A DNA stretch of 53,888 nt from an uncultured Thermoleophilia bacterium (GTDB lineage Bacteria; Actinomycetota; Thermoleophilia; UBA2241), in the NCBI GenBank assembly GCA_903862845.1, contig CAIOZS010000198.1:1-53888 (forward strand). Direction: 5' to 3'. Of the stretch, positions 34,324 to 43,300 are shown piece after piece (within the stretch, counting starts at the first letter, position 1; the number at the start of each line of letters is the position of its first letter). Position numbers and translations under genes: made by a program. The notes beneath the pieces are model-generated. The model had not been told where the DNA came from and searched no databases. It saw only the letters and a program-made list of their open reading frames with translations.

Positions 34324-35364
34324 GTGATCGTCGTCGTGCTCTATCTCCTGCTGCCGAGGCTCGTCGACACGGAGCAGACGCTCACCCTGCTCACGCACGC
34401 CAGCTACGTGCTGCTGCTTGGCGCCGTCGCGCTGGAGTGCCTGGCCGTCCTGAGCTACGCCAATCTCACGCGCTTCATCCTCAAGGTGCTCGACGTCCGC
34501 CTGCGCCTGCGCGACGTGCTCGCCATCACCCTGAGCAGCCTCGCCGTGAGCCACGTGCTCTCGGCCGGCGGCGTCGGCGGCTGGGTGGTGACCTACAATG
34601 CCCTGCGCAAGCGAGGCGCACCCCACGGGCTCATCTTCGTGGCCATCGCCGCGCAGCAGTTCTTCAACTACATCGTGCTGTGGTTCTTCTTCGCTCTGGC
34701 CCTGGTATGGCTCGTGCTGGCGCGCGACGCATCGATCGCCGGCTACTTCGTCGGCATCGTGCTCATCGGCCTGATCCTCTGGCTCACGAGCTACGGCATC
34801 TACCTCTACAACCACCGCTCACGGATGCGGCGCCGCGTCACGCAGCTCGCCCACCTCGCCAACCGGGTGATGCGCCGCGAGGTCGTGCACGAACGCCACA
34901 TCGACGGCTGGCTCGACAACCTCTTCGTCGGCATGCGCCGCATGACCACGCACCGCGGCTCGTTTCGCAAGACCACTCTGCTGGCTTGCGGCCTCTGGCT
35001 GTTCGACATGCTCTGCCTTTACGCGACCTTTCTCGCCTTCGGCTACAGGATCGGCTTCGGCTTCCTGGCCGTCGGCTACGTGGTCGCCTACGCGATCGGC
35101 ACGCTGGCGCCGACGCCGGGAGGCCTCGGGGCGATCGAAGGCATCCTCATCGCCCTCTTCGTGAGCTTCGGCGTGCCGTCCGCGACAGCCGTCGCCGTGG
35201 TGCTCGTCTACCGCCTCATCAACTTCTGGCTGCCGATAGTGCCGGGCTTCATCGCCTATCTGATCGTGAAGCCGGGCCGGCGGCCCATCGCCGAAGGCGA
35301 GGTCGAAGAGGCGGCCGCCGAGGCCGCCGAGATGGAGAGCCTCAAGATGCACCCGGGCGACTGA
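34324..35364 (+). CDS. Flippase-like membrane protein, LPG-synthase TM region type (copy 2)
   Basis: 346 residues from GTG 34324, but probably longer. It shares LSAGGVGGWVVTYNALRKR, LAPTPGGLGAIEGILIALF and VLVYRLINFWLPI with the preceding gene. Starting at GTG 34324 would cut into the first transmembrane helix and has no ribosome site. A perfectly spaced GGGGAGG (34275-34281) instead points to ATC at 34288, directly after an in-frame TAG, which would restore the basic N-terminus IKRTLRH. Either a rare AUC start or an ATG-to-ATC change is possible. An acidic C-terminal tail (EGEVEEAAAEAAEME) is cytoplasmic. Confidence 0.82.
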   Translation: MIVVVLYLLLPRLVDTEQTLTLLTHASYVLLLGAVALECLAVLSYANLTRFILKVLDVRLRLRDVLAITLSSLAVSHVLSAGGVGGWVVTYNALRKRGAPHGLIFVAIAAQQFFNYIVLWFFFALALVWLVLARDASIAGYFVGIVLIGLILWLTSYGIYLYNHRSRMRRRVTQLAHLANRVMRREVVHERHIDGWLDNLFVGMRRMTTHRGSFRKTTLLACGLWLFDMLCLYATFLAFGYRIGFGFLAVGYVVAYAIGTLAPTPGGLGAIEGILIALFVSFGVPSATAVAVVLVYRLINFWLPIVPGFIAYLIVKPGRRPIAEGEVEEAAAEAAEMESLKMHPGD

Positions 35365-35630
35365 CGAGCCGCCCGTGCTCCCCGGCCCGCGAAGCGCCGT
35401 CTTCCACTGAGGTCGTCGGCCGCGGCCTGAGCTGCGCAGAGGCCTGCTGACAAACCCTCACGGCTGTGGGAAGATCGTAGCGAGCACGTGACTTCCCCGA
35501 CGTGGCTTCGCGGCCTGCCTCGACTCACGCCACCCGGGCACGGAGGGCACTTCGCTTCTCCTCGCCGGCCGATCCTCGCCGGTTCGGTGAGGGAACGGTG
35601 GTCGACACTCGCAGGAGGAACAACAGGATC

Positions 35631-36662
35631 ATGCCGAACGTCGTCGTCGCCAAAGCGTTAAGCGTGGATCCGCAGGGGAGGACGGACTGCCTGGATCGCG
35701 CCCTCGAGGCCGCAGGTTTCTTCACGATCCTCGCCGGACTGCCGCCCTCGACCCCGATCGCGATCAAGGCCAACATCGGCCCGGCCTCGCAGTGCGCGTA
35801 CCACTACTACACCGACCCGGTGCTGGTCGATCATCTCTGGGACCGCATCGAGCAGGCAGGATTCCACGATCTCGCCATCGTCGAGAGCGAGACGACCACG
35901 AGCAACGGCTTCAGCAGCGCGACGCCCGATGCGATGGCGCGCGGCCTCGGCTACCGTCACCCGGTGACGAATCTCTCCCGGGAACAAACGCGACGGGTAA
36001 GGTTCCACGGGCACGAGCTTACGCTGTCAGAGCGTCTCTTCAGCTCTTTCACCATCAGTTTCGCAAAGGGCAAGAATCATGACCTCATGTGGTTCACGGG
36101 CGCCCTGAAGAACATGTACGGGGCGATCCCGATGGACAAGTACCAGTCGTTTCATCACAAGAGATCGGGCCTCGACGTTCTGGGTGCCATTCTGGCAGTC
36201 AACCTTCTGCAGACGCCGCAGTTCTGCGTGATCGACTGGATCGACGGGGTTGACGGGAACGAGGTCTGCTACTTCTCCAAGAAGGTGAACAAGGTTCAGA
36301 TAGAACGTCTTCACGCGCGTCCGCAGCGCATCATAGCAGCGCACGACGCCTTAGACATCGACCATTTTCTCTGTCGCAAGATGGGCTACGACGCCGCGGC
36401 CATGCCCCTGCTGACCAAGCTCCGGGCGGAGTGGGGAGACCGTACAGGTCGGCGGGTCAAAGGGGAGCCGGGAAACCAGAAGTATCGCGTCGTCGGCGAC
36501 TCGGAACTACCGCTCGATGACTGGCGCCGGCTCTCACGGCGGACTCACTGGAAGGCGGTCCTCCAGGATCGCATCCCCTTCATCTCCAACGCGGTTATCG
36601 GTGCCAATATCCGCAAGTACTACTTCGACGCCGAACTATTCGAGAGGGACGGACCGCAGTGA
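35631..36662 (+). CDS. DUF362-domain protein
   Basis: 343 residues from ATG 35631, with AGGAGG about 13 bases upstream. DUF362 features: KANIGPASQCAYHYYTDP near the start, LAIVESETTTSNGF, FAKGKNHDLMWFTGALKNMYG (KN-x-YG block) and CVIDWIDGVDGNE. Some DUF362 proteins carry ferredoxin-type cysteine motifs; none are present here. The function of the family is unknown, though some members sit with iron-sulfur or cell-wall genes. The codon choice looks less GC-extreme than in neighbouring genes, so recent acquisition is possible. It is flanked by a 266-base gap upstream that shows no feature. Confidence 0.8.
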   Translation: MPNVVVAKALSVDPQGRTDCLDRALEAAGFFTILAGLPPSTPIAIKANIGPASQCAYHYYTDPVLVDHLWDRIEQAGFHDLAIVESETTTSNGFSSATPDAMARGLGYRHPVTNLSREQTRRVRFHGHELTLSERLFSSFTISFAKGKNHDLMWFTGALKNMYGAIPMDKYQSFHHKRSGLDVLGAILAVNLLQTPQFCVIDWIDGVDGNEVCYFSKKVNKVQIERLHARPQRIIAAHDALDIDHFLCRKMGYDAAAMPLLTKLRAEWGDRTGRRVKGEPGNQKYRVVGDSELPLDDWRRLSRRTHWKAVLQDRIPFISNAVIGANIRKYYFDAELFERDGPQ

Positions 36663-36788
36663 GCACCCGAAAACGGCAACGCGGGACCCCTTTCAGGACG
36701 CCGCAAGAGGCCTGCATTCGCGGCTACGCGCCGACGGGCGCGGCGGCTACCCTCGCAGCGACCAGCCGCAGAGCGCGCGCGAAGCGCT

Positions 36789-38435
36789 CTACGCGCGCAG
36801 GCGATACACCTTGAGCACCGGGCCGCGCTCGCCGGGGCCGGGCGTGAACACCTCGACGAGCTCGGCCTGCTCGCCCAGGCTGCGGTAGAAGGCGGCGAGC
36901 TCGGGGTAGGTCTCCGCCGCCGCCAGCACGCGGTCGTACACCTTCGAGCTCACGATCACGTAGTCGGCGTGCTTCTCGCGCAGCCAGTCGAGGCTGTGGC
37001 TGCGGTTGGCAACGCCGGGCGCCGGCAGCCGCAGCCGCAGGATGCGGTAGGCAGGCACCTCGAGCCCGGCGTCACGGTAGTACTGCTCGTCGTGCACGCG
37101 CACCAGCGGCGGCCCGTAGTTCTCGGTGGCGACGATGCTGCCGGCCGGCACATTGCTCTCGATCCAGGCTTTCGCGCGCACGCGCACGTCGGCGCCGGAG
37201 AGCGCGCGGTCGAAGGCGATCGCGCCGGCCAGCGGCGCCACCAGAGCCGCCGCCAGAACGAGCGCGACGGCCGGCGCGGCGAAGCGCCGGGCCGCCGGCC
37301 GCAGGTCGACGAGCTCGAGGCACATGCGCACGGCGAGCAGCACAAGGAGCGGGAGGATCGGCAGAAGGTAGCGGTCGGCGAGCTCCTTCCAGGTGCTGAT
37401 GTACACGAAGTAGGCGAGCGCGTAGGGCGCCAGCAGCAGGTCGACGGTCGTGTGCCGCCAGAGCGCCCATGCCAGGCCGGCGATGACGAGCACCACGAGC
37501 ACGACGCCGAGCGTCCCGCCGAGGTTCACCTGAAGGTTGTACCAGAAGCCGTTGCCGACCTTCTCGAAGCCCAGCCAGCCGCGGTCCATGATGCGGTTCT
37601 GGCGCAGGAAATCGTGCACGAAGTGGCCGGGGTCGAGAACGACGAAGGGCGAGCCGGCGAGGAACGCGACGAGCATGGGCGCGTAGACGCGCGCGAGGAG
37701 CAGCCGCGGCCAGAGGAGCGCCGCGCGGCCGCCGGCCGCGACGCGGCGCCGCACCTCGGCGCGGCAGACGTACACAGCGGCGATGGTCGCCGGCAGCACG
37801 AGCGCGCCGAGGTTGTACTTGGTGGACGTGGCGAGGCCCGCGGCCACGGCGCCGGCGATCAGCCGGCGGCGCCCCCCGCCGCGGGCCGCCTGCAGCAGGA
37901 GGAGAAACGCGAGCAGCGAGAGCGCGGTCGCCGTGACATCGGTGACGGCCATGTGCGAGTACGCCACGTGCAGCGGCGCGACCGCGAGGAACAGGGCGGC
38001 CACGAGGCCGGCCGGGCGGCCGAAGGCCTCCCGGCCGATGCGGTACAGCAGGTACACCGAGGCCGTGCCGGCGGCCACCGAGAACAGGCGTGCGAGCAGG
38101 AAGTACGGCCCCGGGTCGACGACGAAAGAACCCACGGCCAGGGGATTCACGTGCTGGACCGCCCACAGCAGTGGCGCCGCCAGCAGGTAGACGCCGCCGA
38201 CCAGGTAGAAGAACAGCGACGGGTAGTAGAAGAACTGCGGGTTGAGACCGCCGCGGGCGACGCCGAAGGCCTTCGGCACCACGACGCTCTCGTCGGCATT
38301 GACGAAGCTGAACGGCAGCCCCCAGCCTACGCCCTTGAGGCGCAGGGCGAGCGCCAGGACGAGCACCGCGACGAGGAGCGCCCCGGCGACGCCGGGGCGC
38401 CCACGCAGCCCGGCGACGACGCCCGCGTCTTTCAC
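36789..38435 (-). CDS. GT39-type (ArnT/PMT-like) membrane glycosyltransferase
   Basis: 548 residues from GTG 38435 with about eleven transmembrane helices. An early VNADESVVVPKAFGV loop carries the acidic D-E pair in the first external loop that is characteristic of the GT-C fold, and FFYYPSLFFYLVGG follows. RPAGLVAALFLAVAPLHVAYS and STKYNLGALVLP match the glycosyltransferase family 39 core. The C-terminal soluble part (AWIESNVPAGSIVATENYG) is also common in this group. It would transfer a sugar from a polyprenyl-phosphate donor to protein or envelope glycan on the outer face. Confidence 0.85.
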   Translation of the reverse strand: MKDAGVVAGLRGRPGVAGALLVAVLVLALALRLKGVGWGLPFSFVNADESVVVPKAFGVARGGLNPQFFYYPSLFFYLVGGVYLLAAPLLWAVQHVNPLAVGSFVVDPGPYFLLARLFSVAAGTASVYLLYRIGREAFGRPAGLVAALFLAVAPLHVAYSHMAVTDVTATALSLLAFLLLLQAARGGGRRRLIAGAVAAGLATSTKYNLGALVLPATIAAVYVCRAEVRRRVAAGGRAALLWPRLLLARVYAPMLVAFLAGSPFVVLDPGHFVHDFLRQNRIMDRGWLGFEKVGNGFWYNLQVNLGGTLGVVLVVLVIAGLAWALWRHTTVDLLLAPYALAYFVYISTWKELADRYLLPILPLLVLLAVRMCLELVDLRPAARRFAAPAVALVLAAALVAPLAGAIAFDRALSGADVRVRAKAWIESNVPAGSIVATENYGPPLVRVHDEQYYRDAGLEVPAYRILRLRLPAPGVANRSHSLDWLREKHADYVIVSSKVYDRVLAAAETYPELAAFYRSLGEQAELVEVFTPGPGERGPVLKVYRLRA

Positions 38436-38574
38436 GCGTCCGCCGGCTCCAGATCGACGACGACGGCACCCTGCGCGACGCGGGGCACGAGGCCGTCGGC
38501 ATGGTCGCGCACGAGGTGGAGAAAGGCCTGTGAGTCGATGGCTGCGTCCTTCGGATGGGGCGGCGCCGTGGCTG
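38436..38574. other. Gap between deoC and the glycosyltransferase gene
   Basis: About 140 bases. On the minus strand a short open frame ends at 38432 with a 4-nt overlap (GTGA) with the glycosyltransferase start and has GAAGGA seven bases before an ATC codon, or an internal GTG farther on. It reads AIDSQAFLHLVRDHADGLVP and so on for under 40 codons. It may be a remnant or a leader peptide. Confidence 0.3.
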
Positions 38575-39261
38575 CTAGCCGTGGAAGTCCTTCATGATGG
38601 CGACGCCGGCGCTGGTGCCCACGCGCACGGCGCCGGCGTTGATCATGAGCTCGACGTCGCGCAGCGTGCGGATGCCGCCCGACGCCTTGACGCTGACGTG
38701 CTCGCCCAGGCAGTCGCGCAGCAGCTCGACGTCCTGCACCGTGGCACCCTTGGGCCCGCAGCCCGTGGAGGTCTTGACGAAGTCCACGCCGGCCTGCTCG
38801 CAGATCTTGCAGGCCAGCTTCTTCATCTTGGTGGTGAGGTAACAGGTCTCGATGATGGCTTTGACGACGACCTGACCGCGCCCCGTGTTGATGGCCTTCA
38901 TGCGCACCGCGCGGACCACGCTGGCGAGCTCGTTGCGCACGTGACCGAAGTCGCCCGAGAGGAAGGCGGGCAGGTTGATGACCACATCGACCTCGTCGGC
39001 GCCGCGGGCCACGGCATCTTCGGCGGCGACGACCTTGGCGCGCAGCGAATCGGCGCCGTAGGGGAACGAGATGACCGAGCACACCTTGACGTCGGCGCCG
39101 CGCAGCAGGCTGTCTGCCAGCGGCACGAAGTGCGGGAACACGCAGACTGCCGCGAAGTGGTACTTGCCGGCTTCGCGGCACAGACGCTCCACGTCGGGAG
39201 ACGTGGTGTCCGCCTTCAGAAGCGTGTGATCGATGGTCTTGGCGAGTTCCTCGGCGGTCAC
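38575..39261 (-). CDS. deoC: Deoxyribose-phosphate aldolase
   Basis: 228 residues from GTG 39261, with GGAGG nine bases upstream. DERA motifs: IDHTLLKAD, AVCVFPHFVPLA, EVDVVINLPAFLSG (catalytic Asp), VKAIIETCYLT (helper Lys) and FVKTSTGCGPKGATV with the Schiff-base lysine, then VKASGGIRT. The enzyme cleaves 2-deoxyribose-5-phosphate to glyceraldehyde-3-phosphate and acetaldehyde in nucleoside salvage. The cytidine deaminase at 40222 lies two genes upstream, giving a small salvage context. Confidence 0.95.
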   Translation of the reverse strand: MTAEELAKTIDHTLLKADTTSPDVERLCREAGKYHFAAVCVFPHFVPLADSLLRGADVKVCSVISFPYGADSLRAKVVAAEDAVARGADEVDVVINLPAFLSGDFGHVRNELASVVRAVRMKAINTGRGQVVVKAIIETCYLTTKMKKLACKICEQAGVDFVKTSTGCGPKGATVQDVELLRDCLGEHVSVKASGGIRTLRDVELMINAGAVRVGTSAGVAIMKDFHG

Positions 39262-39337
39262 GCCGGTGGACCTCCAGGGAGACGGCGGGGTGGGTGGAGC
39301 CTCAGCGAGTATAGCAAACGCGGCGGTGCGCCCCGCG

Positions 39338-40225
39338 TCAGATGAGCCGCTCGATGAAGCGCTCGTCGCGGCGCCAGCGCTTGCGGACCTTGACGCGCAG
39401 ATCGAGAAAGACCTGCACGCCGAGGATCGCCTCGATCTCCTGGCGGGCGCCGCTGCCGATGGCCTTGACGACGCGCCCGCCCTTGCCGACGACGATCGCC
39501 TTCTGCGACTCGGTCTCGACGATGAGATTGGCCTCGATCTCGACGAGGGGCCGGTCGGCGCGCTCCGTGATGCCCGTGACCTCGACGGCCACGGCGTGCG
39601 GCACCTCGTCGCGAGTCCGCCGCAGGGCCTGCTCGCGGACCAGCTCGGCGATCAGCAGCTCGAGCGGCTGGTCGCTCTTCTGGCCCTCGGGAAAGTACAC
39701 GGGACCGGGCGGCATGGCGGCGGCCAGCCGGGCCAGCATGTCGCCCAGACCGTCACCGCGCTTGGCCGAGACGGGCAGGACCTCGCGACCGCCGGCGAGC
39801 CGCCGCGCCTCCTCGAGGCGCGCCCCCAGCCGGGGGCCGTCCACGAGGTCGATCTTGTTCAGCGCCACCAGGGCCGGTAGGGCGGCGCCCGCGACCGCCT
39901 GGACGATGTAGCGGTCGCCGCCTCCGAAGGTCTCGGTGGCGTTCAGGAGAACGAGAGCCGCATCGACTTCGGACAGCGCCTCGTCGACCGTGGACTGCAT
40001 GCGCCGGGTGAGCGAATCGAAGGGCTTCTGGAAGCCCGGCAGGTCGAGCAGCACCACCTGGCAGCCCTCGAGGTCGACCACGCCGGTGATGCGCCGGCGC
40101 GTGGTCTGCGGATGATCGCTGACGATGCTGACCTTGCGCCCCACGAGGGCGTTGACCAGCGTGGACTTGCCGACGTTGGGCCGGCCGAAGACGGCGACGA
40201 AGCCGGAGTGGAAGTCGCCGCTCAC
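39338..40225 (-). CDS. era: GTPase Era
   Basis: 295 residues from GTG 40225, overlapping the cdd stop (GTGA). G1 is GRPNVGKST, the switch region PQTTRRRITG follows, G3 is DLPGFQKP, G4 is NKID and G5 SAKRGDG. The C-terminal KH domain has QKAIVVGKGGRVVKAIG for RNA binding. Era assists 16S rRNA 3'-end maturation and 30S assembly. Its position after cdd, dgkA, ybeY and phoH is the classic order. Confidence 0.97.
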   Translation of the reverse strand: MSGDFHSGFVAVFGRPNVGKSTLVNALVGRKVSIVSDHPQTTRRRITGVVDLEGCQVVLLDLPGFQKPFDSLTRRMQSTVDEALSEVDAALVLLNATETFGGGDRYIVQAVAGAALPALVALNKIDLVDGPRLGARLEEARRLAGGREVLPVSAKRGDGLGDMLARLAAAMPPGPVYFPEGQKSDQPLELLIAELVREQALRRTRDEVPHAVAVEVTGITERADRPLVEIEANLIVETESQKAIVVGKGGRVVKAIGSGARQEIEAILGVQVFLDLRVKVRKRWRRDERFIERLI

Positions 40226-40653
40226 CGGCCGGCCTCGCCGGCGCCGGGCGGGGCGCCGTCGCCGGCGGCGAACGGCGTCGTGAGGAGGTCGCGCAGCGAC
40301 AGGACGCGCACCTCGCCGCCGACACGCGCGATGATCGCCGGATCGCCGAGCTCCGCCAGCGCCTGCAGGCAGAGCCCGCAGGGCAGGCAGTCCTGCCCGT
40401 CCGCCGCGGCGACGGCGACGTAGCGCAGCGAGCGCTCGCCAAAGACGATCATGGCGGCGAGCGCGGCGCGCTCGGCGCACAGGCCGGCGGGGTACGATGC
40501 GTTCTCAACGTTGACGCCGTGGTGGCTGCGGCCCGACGGGCCGACGACCACGGCCCCCACGGCGAAGCCCGAGTAGGGCGCGTAGGCGCGAGGGGCGATC
40601 GTCACGGCTTCCTGGAAGAGCAGGCGTTCCGCCAGGTCCGGGGCGCGGTTCAC
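40222..40653 (-). CDS. cdd: Cytidine deaminase
   Basis: About 143 residues from GTG 40653, which overlaps the upstream stop by four bases; GTG 40665 is the longer alternative. Zinc-dependent motifs NVENASYPAGLCAERAA (Cys-Ala-Glu with the catalytic Glu) and CLPCGLCLQAL (PCxxC) are intact. It deaminates cytidine and deoxycytidine for pyrimidine salvage. The C-terminal Gly/Ala/Pro tail is longer than usual. Confidence 0.93.
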   Translation of the reverse strand: MNRAPDLAERLLFQEAVTIAPRAYAPYSGFAVGAVVVGPSGRSHHGVNVENASYPAGLCAERAALAAMIVFGERSLRYVAVAAADGQDCLPCGLCLQALAELGDPAIIARVGGEVRVLSLRDLLTTPFAAGDGAPPGAGEAGR

Positions 40654-41372
40654 AGGGGGTACCACAGGCGAAAGAGGACGACCGTGACGACAATGCCGAG
40701 AACGGCCCCGGCGGCCACCTCGAGGAAGCTATGGATGCCCGACTGGATCCTGCTCTGCGCGACCAGCAAAGCCATGAACAGGGCGATCGCCGAGATCGGC
40801 AGGGCGTAGCCGGTGTTGGCGGCCACGAACGTCAGCGCGACCCAGGCGGCAAAGGCCACGGCGGCGTGCGCCGACGGCAGGCCGCCGCGGAAGGGGGTGC
40901 CGCGATGGGTGAGCGCTTTCATGGCGATGGCCGCCAGGATCACGATGCCGAGCGCGATCACCGTGACGTCGATTGGCGAGCCGCGCAGCTTGGTGAGCAC
41001 CGTGTAGGGCACGCTCGTGATCTTGTCGTAGAAGACGAGATAGGCGACCACGATGGCGTTGACGGCCGCGATCAGCACGGCGCCGGCGGCCACGTCCTTG
41101 GCGACCTTGGCGCGCGGGTCCTCCTGGTCGGTCACCAGGTCCACGAGGTGCTCGATGGCGGTGTTGAGCATCTCGGTGATGAGCACGAACGAGATCGCCA
41201 CCAGCAGGGCGATGACCTCGAGCCGCGTGAGCGCGAAGAAGAGACTCGCCAGCAGCACAAGGCCGGCGATCGCGAAGTGGACCCACATGTTGCGCTCGTA
41301 GCGCAGCGCATGGACGATGCCTTCGAAGGCCCAGTTGAAGCTGTGGAGCAGGTTACCGCGGCGTTGCGACAA
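40650..41372 (-). CDS. DgkA-type undecaprenol/diacylglycerol kinase fused to a PAP2 phosphatase domain
   Basis: 240 residues from TTG 41372, supported by GGGAGG six bases upstream and overlapping ybeY by 20 bases. First half: DgkA signature FEGIVHALRYERNMWVHF and ITEMLNTAIEHLVDLVTD, then AKVAKDVAAGAVLIAA. Second half: PAP2 signatures GGLPSAHAAVAFAAW and SRIQSGIHSFLEVAAG. Joining a lipid kinase and a lipid phosphatase allows undecaprenol and its phosphate to be cycled within one protein. The last PAP2 motif has Glu where the usual Asp sits, so activity is not certain. Confidence 0.88.
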   Translation of the reverse strand: MSQRRGNLLHSFNWAFEGIVHALRYERNMWVHFAIAGLVLLASLFFALTRLEVIALLVAISFVLITEMLNTAIEHLVDLVTDQEDPRAKVAKDVAAGAVLIAAVNAIVVAYLVFYDKITSVPYTVLTKLRGSPIDVTVIALGIVILAAIAMKALTHRGTPFRGGLPSAHAAVAFAAWVALTFVAANTGYALPISAIALFMALLVAQSRIQSGIHSFLEVAAGAVLGIVVTVVLFRLWYPL

Positions 41373-41835
41373 CGAGCGCCTCCCAGTCCACAAGCTCGAG
41401 GAGCTCGGCCTGGCGCAGGGCCATCTGCCCGGCGTCGGTCTCGTGGTCGTAGCCCAACAGGTGAAGGGCGCCGTGCACGAGCAGCACCGCGAGCTCGAGG
41501 GCCGGGGGCAGAGAGTCGGCGCGCGCCTGGCGCAGCGCTTGGCGCGCGCAGACGATGACGTCGCCGAGCAGGCGCGGCGGCCCGGCAGTGCCGCCTGCGG
41601 CGGCCGGGCCGGGCCCCTCGCCGGCATCCTCCAGCGGGAACGAGAGCACGTCGGTGACCTCGTCCCTGCCGCGATGCTCCGCGTTGAGGGCGCGCATGCG
41701 GCGCTCGCCGACGAGCTCGACGGAGAGCTCCGCGTGGTCGACGCCCTGGGCCTCGAGGACGCGCGCCACGAGCCGCGCCAGCGCGTCCTCGTCGATGCTC
41801 ACGCGCGTCCGGTTGAACACCTCGACGAGGTTCAT
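41353..41835 (-). CDS. ybeY: Endoribonuclease YbeY (rRNA maturation)
   Basis: 160 residues from ATG 41835, overlapping the PhoH stop by four bases (ATGA). The zinc motif HGALHLLGYDHE (HxxxHxxxxxH) and the DEVTDVLSFPLED core are diagnostic. YbeY processes rRNA 3' ends and joins 70S quality control, consistent with era and phoH next to it. An Ala/Gly/Pro-rich insert of about 20 residues after LSFPLED is a lineage feature. Confidence 0.95.
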   Translation of the reverse strand: MNLVEVFNRTRVSIDEDALARLVARVLEAQGVDHAELSVELVGERRMRALNAEHRGRDEVTDVLSFPLEDAGEGPGPAAAGGTAGPPRLLGDVIVCARQALRQARADSLPPALELAVLLVHGALHLLGYDHETDAGQMALRQAELLELVDWEALVVATPR

Positions 41836-42839
41836 GCGTCGTGCTCCGGCCGGGCCGCGGGCCGTCGCGTCTTCGCGGCCTCGAGCTTGTCGTCGTGGTC
41901 CTTGTACGCGTTGACGATGCGCTGCACCAGCTTGTGCCGCACGACGTCGTGGCCGTCGAAGCGCGTGATCATGATGTCCTCGATCTCCTGCAGGACCTCG
42001 GGCACCGTCACGAGCCCCGAGGTACGGCTGTGCGGGAGGTCGATCTGCGTGACGTCGCCGGTGACGACCATCTTGGCACCGAAGCCGAGGCGCGTGAGAA
42101 ACATCTTCATCTGCTCGGGCGACGTGTTCTGCGCCTCGTCGAGGATGATGAACGAGTCGTTGAGGGTGCGGCCGCGCATGAAGGCCAGCGGCGCGACCTC
42201 GATCTCGCCCTTCTCGATGAGGCTCGCGAGCTTCTCGCCGTCCATCATGTCGTAGAGCGCGTCGAAGAGCGGCCGGAAGTAGGGGTCGACCTTCTCGGAG
42301 ACCGTGCCCGGCAGGAACCCCAGGCTCTCCCCCGCCTCGACCGCCGGCCGCGTGAGGATGATGCGCCCGACCTGCTTGGAGAAGAAGGCGCTGACCGCCA
42401 TGGCCGTCGCCAGGTAGGTCTTGCCGGTGCCGGCCGGGCCGATGCCGAACGTGATGGTGTTGCTGCGGATGGCGTCCACGTACAGCTTCTGATTGACCGT
42501 GCGCGGCCCGATCTGGCGGCCGCGGTGCGTCCACACGATGTCGCCGTACACCTCGGACGGTTTGCCCGACGAGTTCACGGCGATGTCCATCAGCGACTCG
42601 ACCATGGCGGGGTTCACCGGACGTCCGGAGCGGATCACCGTGAGCAGCTCTTCGAGCGCCGCGCGCGCCCTCCCCACGGCCTCGTCGGGACCCTCGAGGA
42701 TGAGAACGTTGCCGCGCAGCGTGAGGGTGCAGTCGAGGCGCCGTTCGAGGATCTTGAGGTGCGCGTCGTGCTCTCCGGCGAGTGCCTGCGCCACGTTGTT
42801 GCCGCCCAGGTCGATGACCGTTCGCGTGACCCGCGTCAC
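41832..42839 (-). CDS. PhoH-like ATPase
   Basis: 335 residues from GTG 42839, with GGAGGG six bases upstream, three bases beyond the previous stop. The N-terminal KH-like part ([18 protein letters not shown]) is followed by the PhoH ATPase: Walker [26 protein letters not shown], Walker B IILDEAQN and [13 protein letters not shown]. PhoH proteins are thought to act in RNA metabolism with YbeY. The early KH segment marks it as the PhoH-long, YbeZ-type form. Confidence 0.95.
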   Translation of the reverse strand: MTRVTRTVIDLGGNNVAQALAGEHDAHLKILERRLDCTLTLRGNVLILEGPDEAVGRARAALEELLTVIRSGRPVNPAMVESLMDIAVNSSGKPSEVYGDIVWTHRGRQIGPRTVNQKLYVDAIRSNTITFGIGPAGTGKTYLATAMAVSAFFSKQVGRIILTRPAVEAGESLGFLPGTVSEKVDPYFRPLFDALYDMMDGEKLASLIEKGEIEVAPLAFMRGRTLNDSFIILDEAQNTSPEQMKMFLTRLGFGAKMVVTGDVTQIDLPHSRTSGLVTVPEVLQEIEDIMITRFDGHDVVRHKLVQRIVNAYKDHDDKLEAAKTRRPAARPEHDA

Positions 42840-42841
42840 GG

Positions 42842-43300
42842 TCAGCCCTCCAGCTTCTCGCGCACCATGCAGCTGAGCTTCTTGCCGTCGGCGCGGCCGG
42901 CGACCTTGGGCCTCAGCCACCCCATGACCTTGCCCATGTCCTTGGGCGTCACCGCATCGCAGGCGGCGACGGCCTCGGCGACGAGCTCTTCCAGCTCGGC
43001 GTCGCTGAGCTCCTCCGGCATATACGACCTCAGCAGCTCCTCTTCGTAGCGCTCCTGGTCGGCCAGGTCCTGGCGACCTGCCCCTTCATACAGCTCGGCG
43101 GCCTCGGCGCGCCGCTTGCGCTCGCGCTTGAGCACGGTGAGCTCGTCGGCCTCGGTGGGCTCCTTGCGGCTGTCGATGCGCTCCTTCTTAAGCGCCGCGA
43201 CAAACGACGAAAGAGCCTCGCGGAGACGCTTGTCGCCGGCCTTCAGGGCCGCCGTGGAATCGTCCTTGATGCGCTGCTCGATGACGCCGAGCTCTCTCAT
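42842..43300 (-). CDS. GatB/YqeY-domain protein
   Basis: 152 residues, ATG 43300 overlapping the mtaB stop (ATGA). It is rich in charged helices: IKDDSTAALKAGDKRLREA, ERYEEELLRSYMPEELSD and PKDMGKVMGWLRPKV, the standard YqeY pattern. The fold resembles the tail of the amidotransferase subunit GatB and may bind tRNA. Its role is unproven, but the position between mtaB and phoH is conserved in many Gram-positive bacteria. Confidence 0.93.
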   Translation of the reverse strand: MRELGVIEQRIKDDSTAALKAGDKRLREALSSFVAALKKERIDSRKEPTEADELTVLKRERKRRAEAAELYEGAGRQDLADQERYEEELLRSYMPEELSDAELEELVAEAVAACDAVTPKDMGKVMGWLRPKVAGRADGKKLSCMVREKLEG

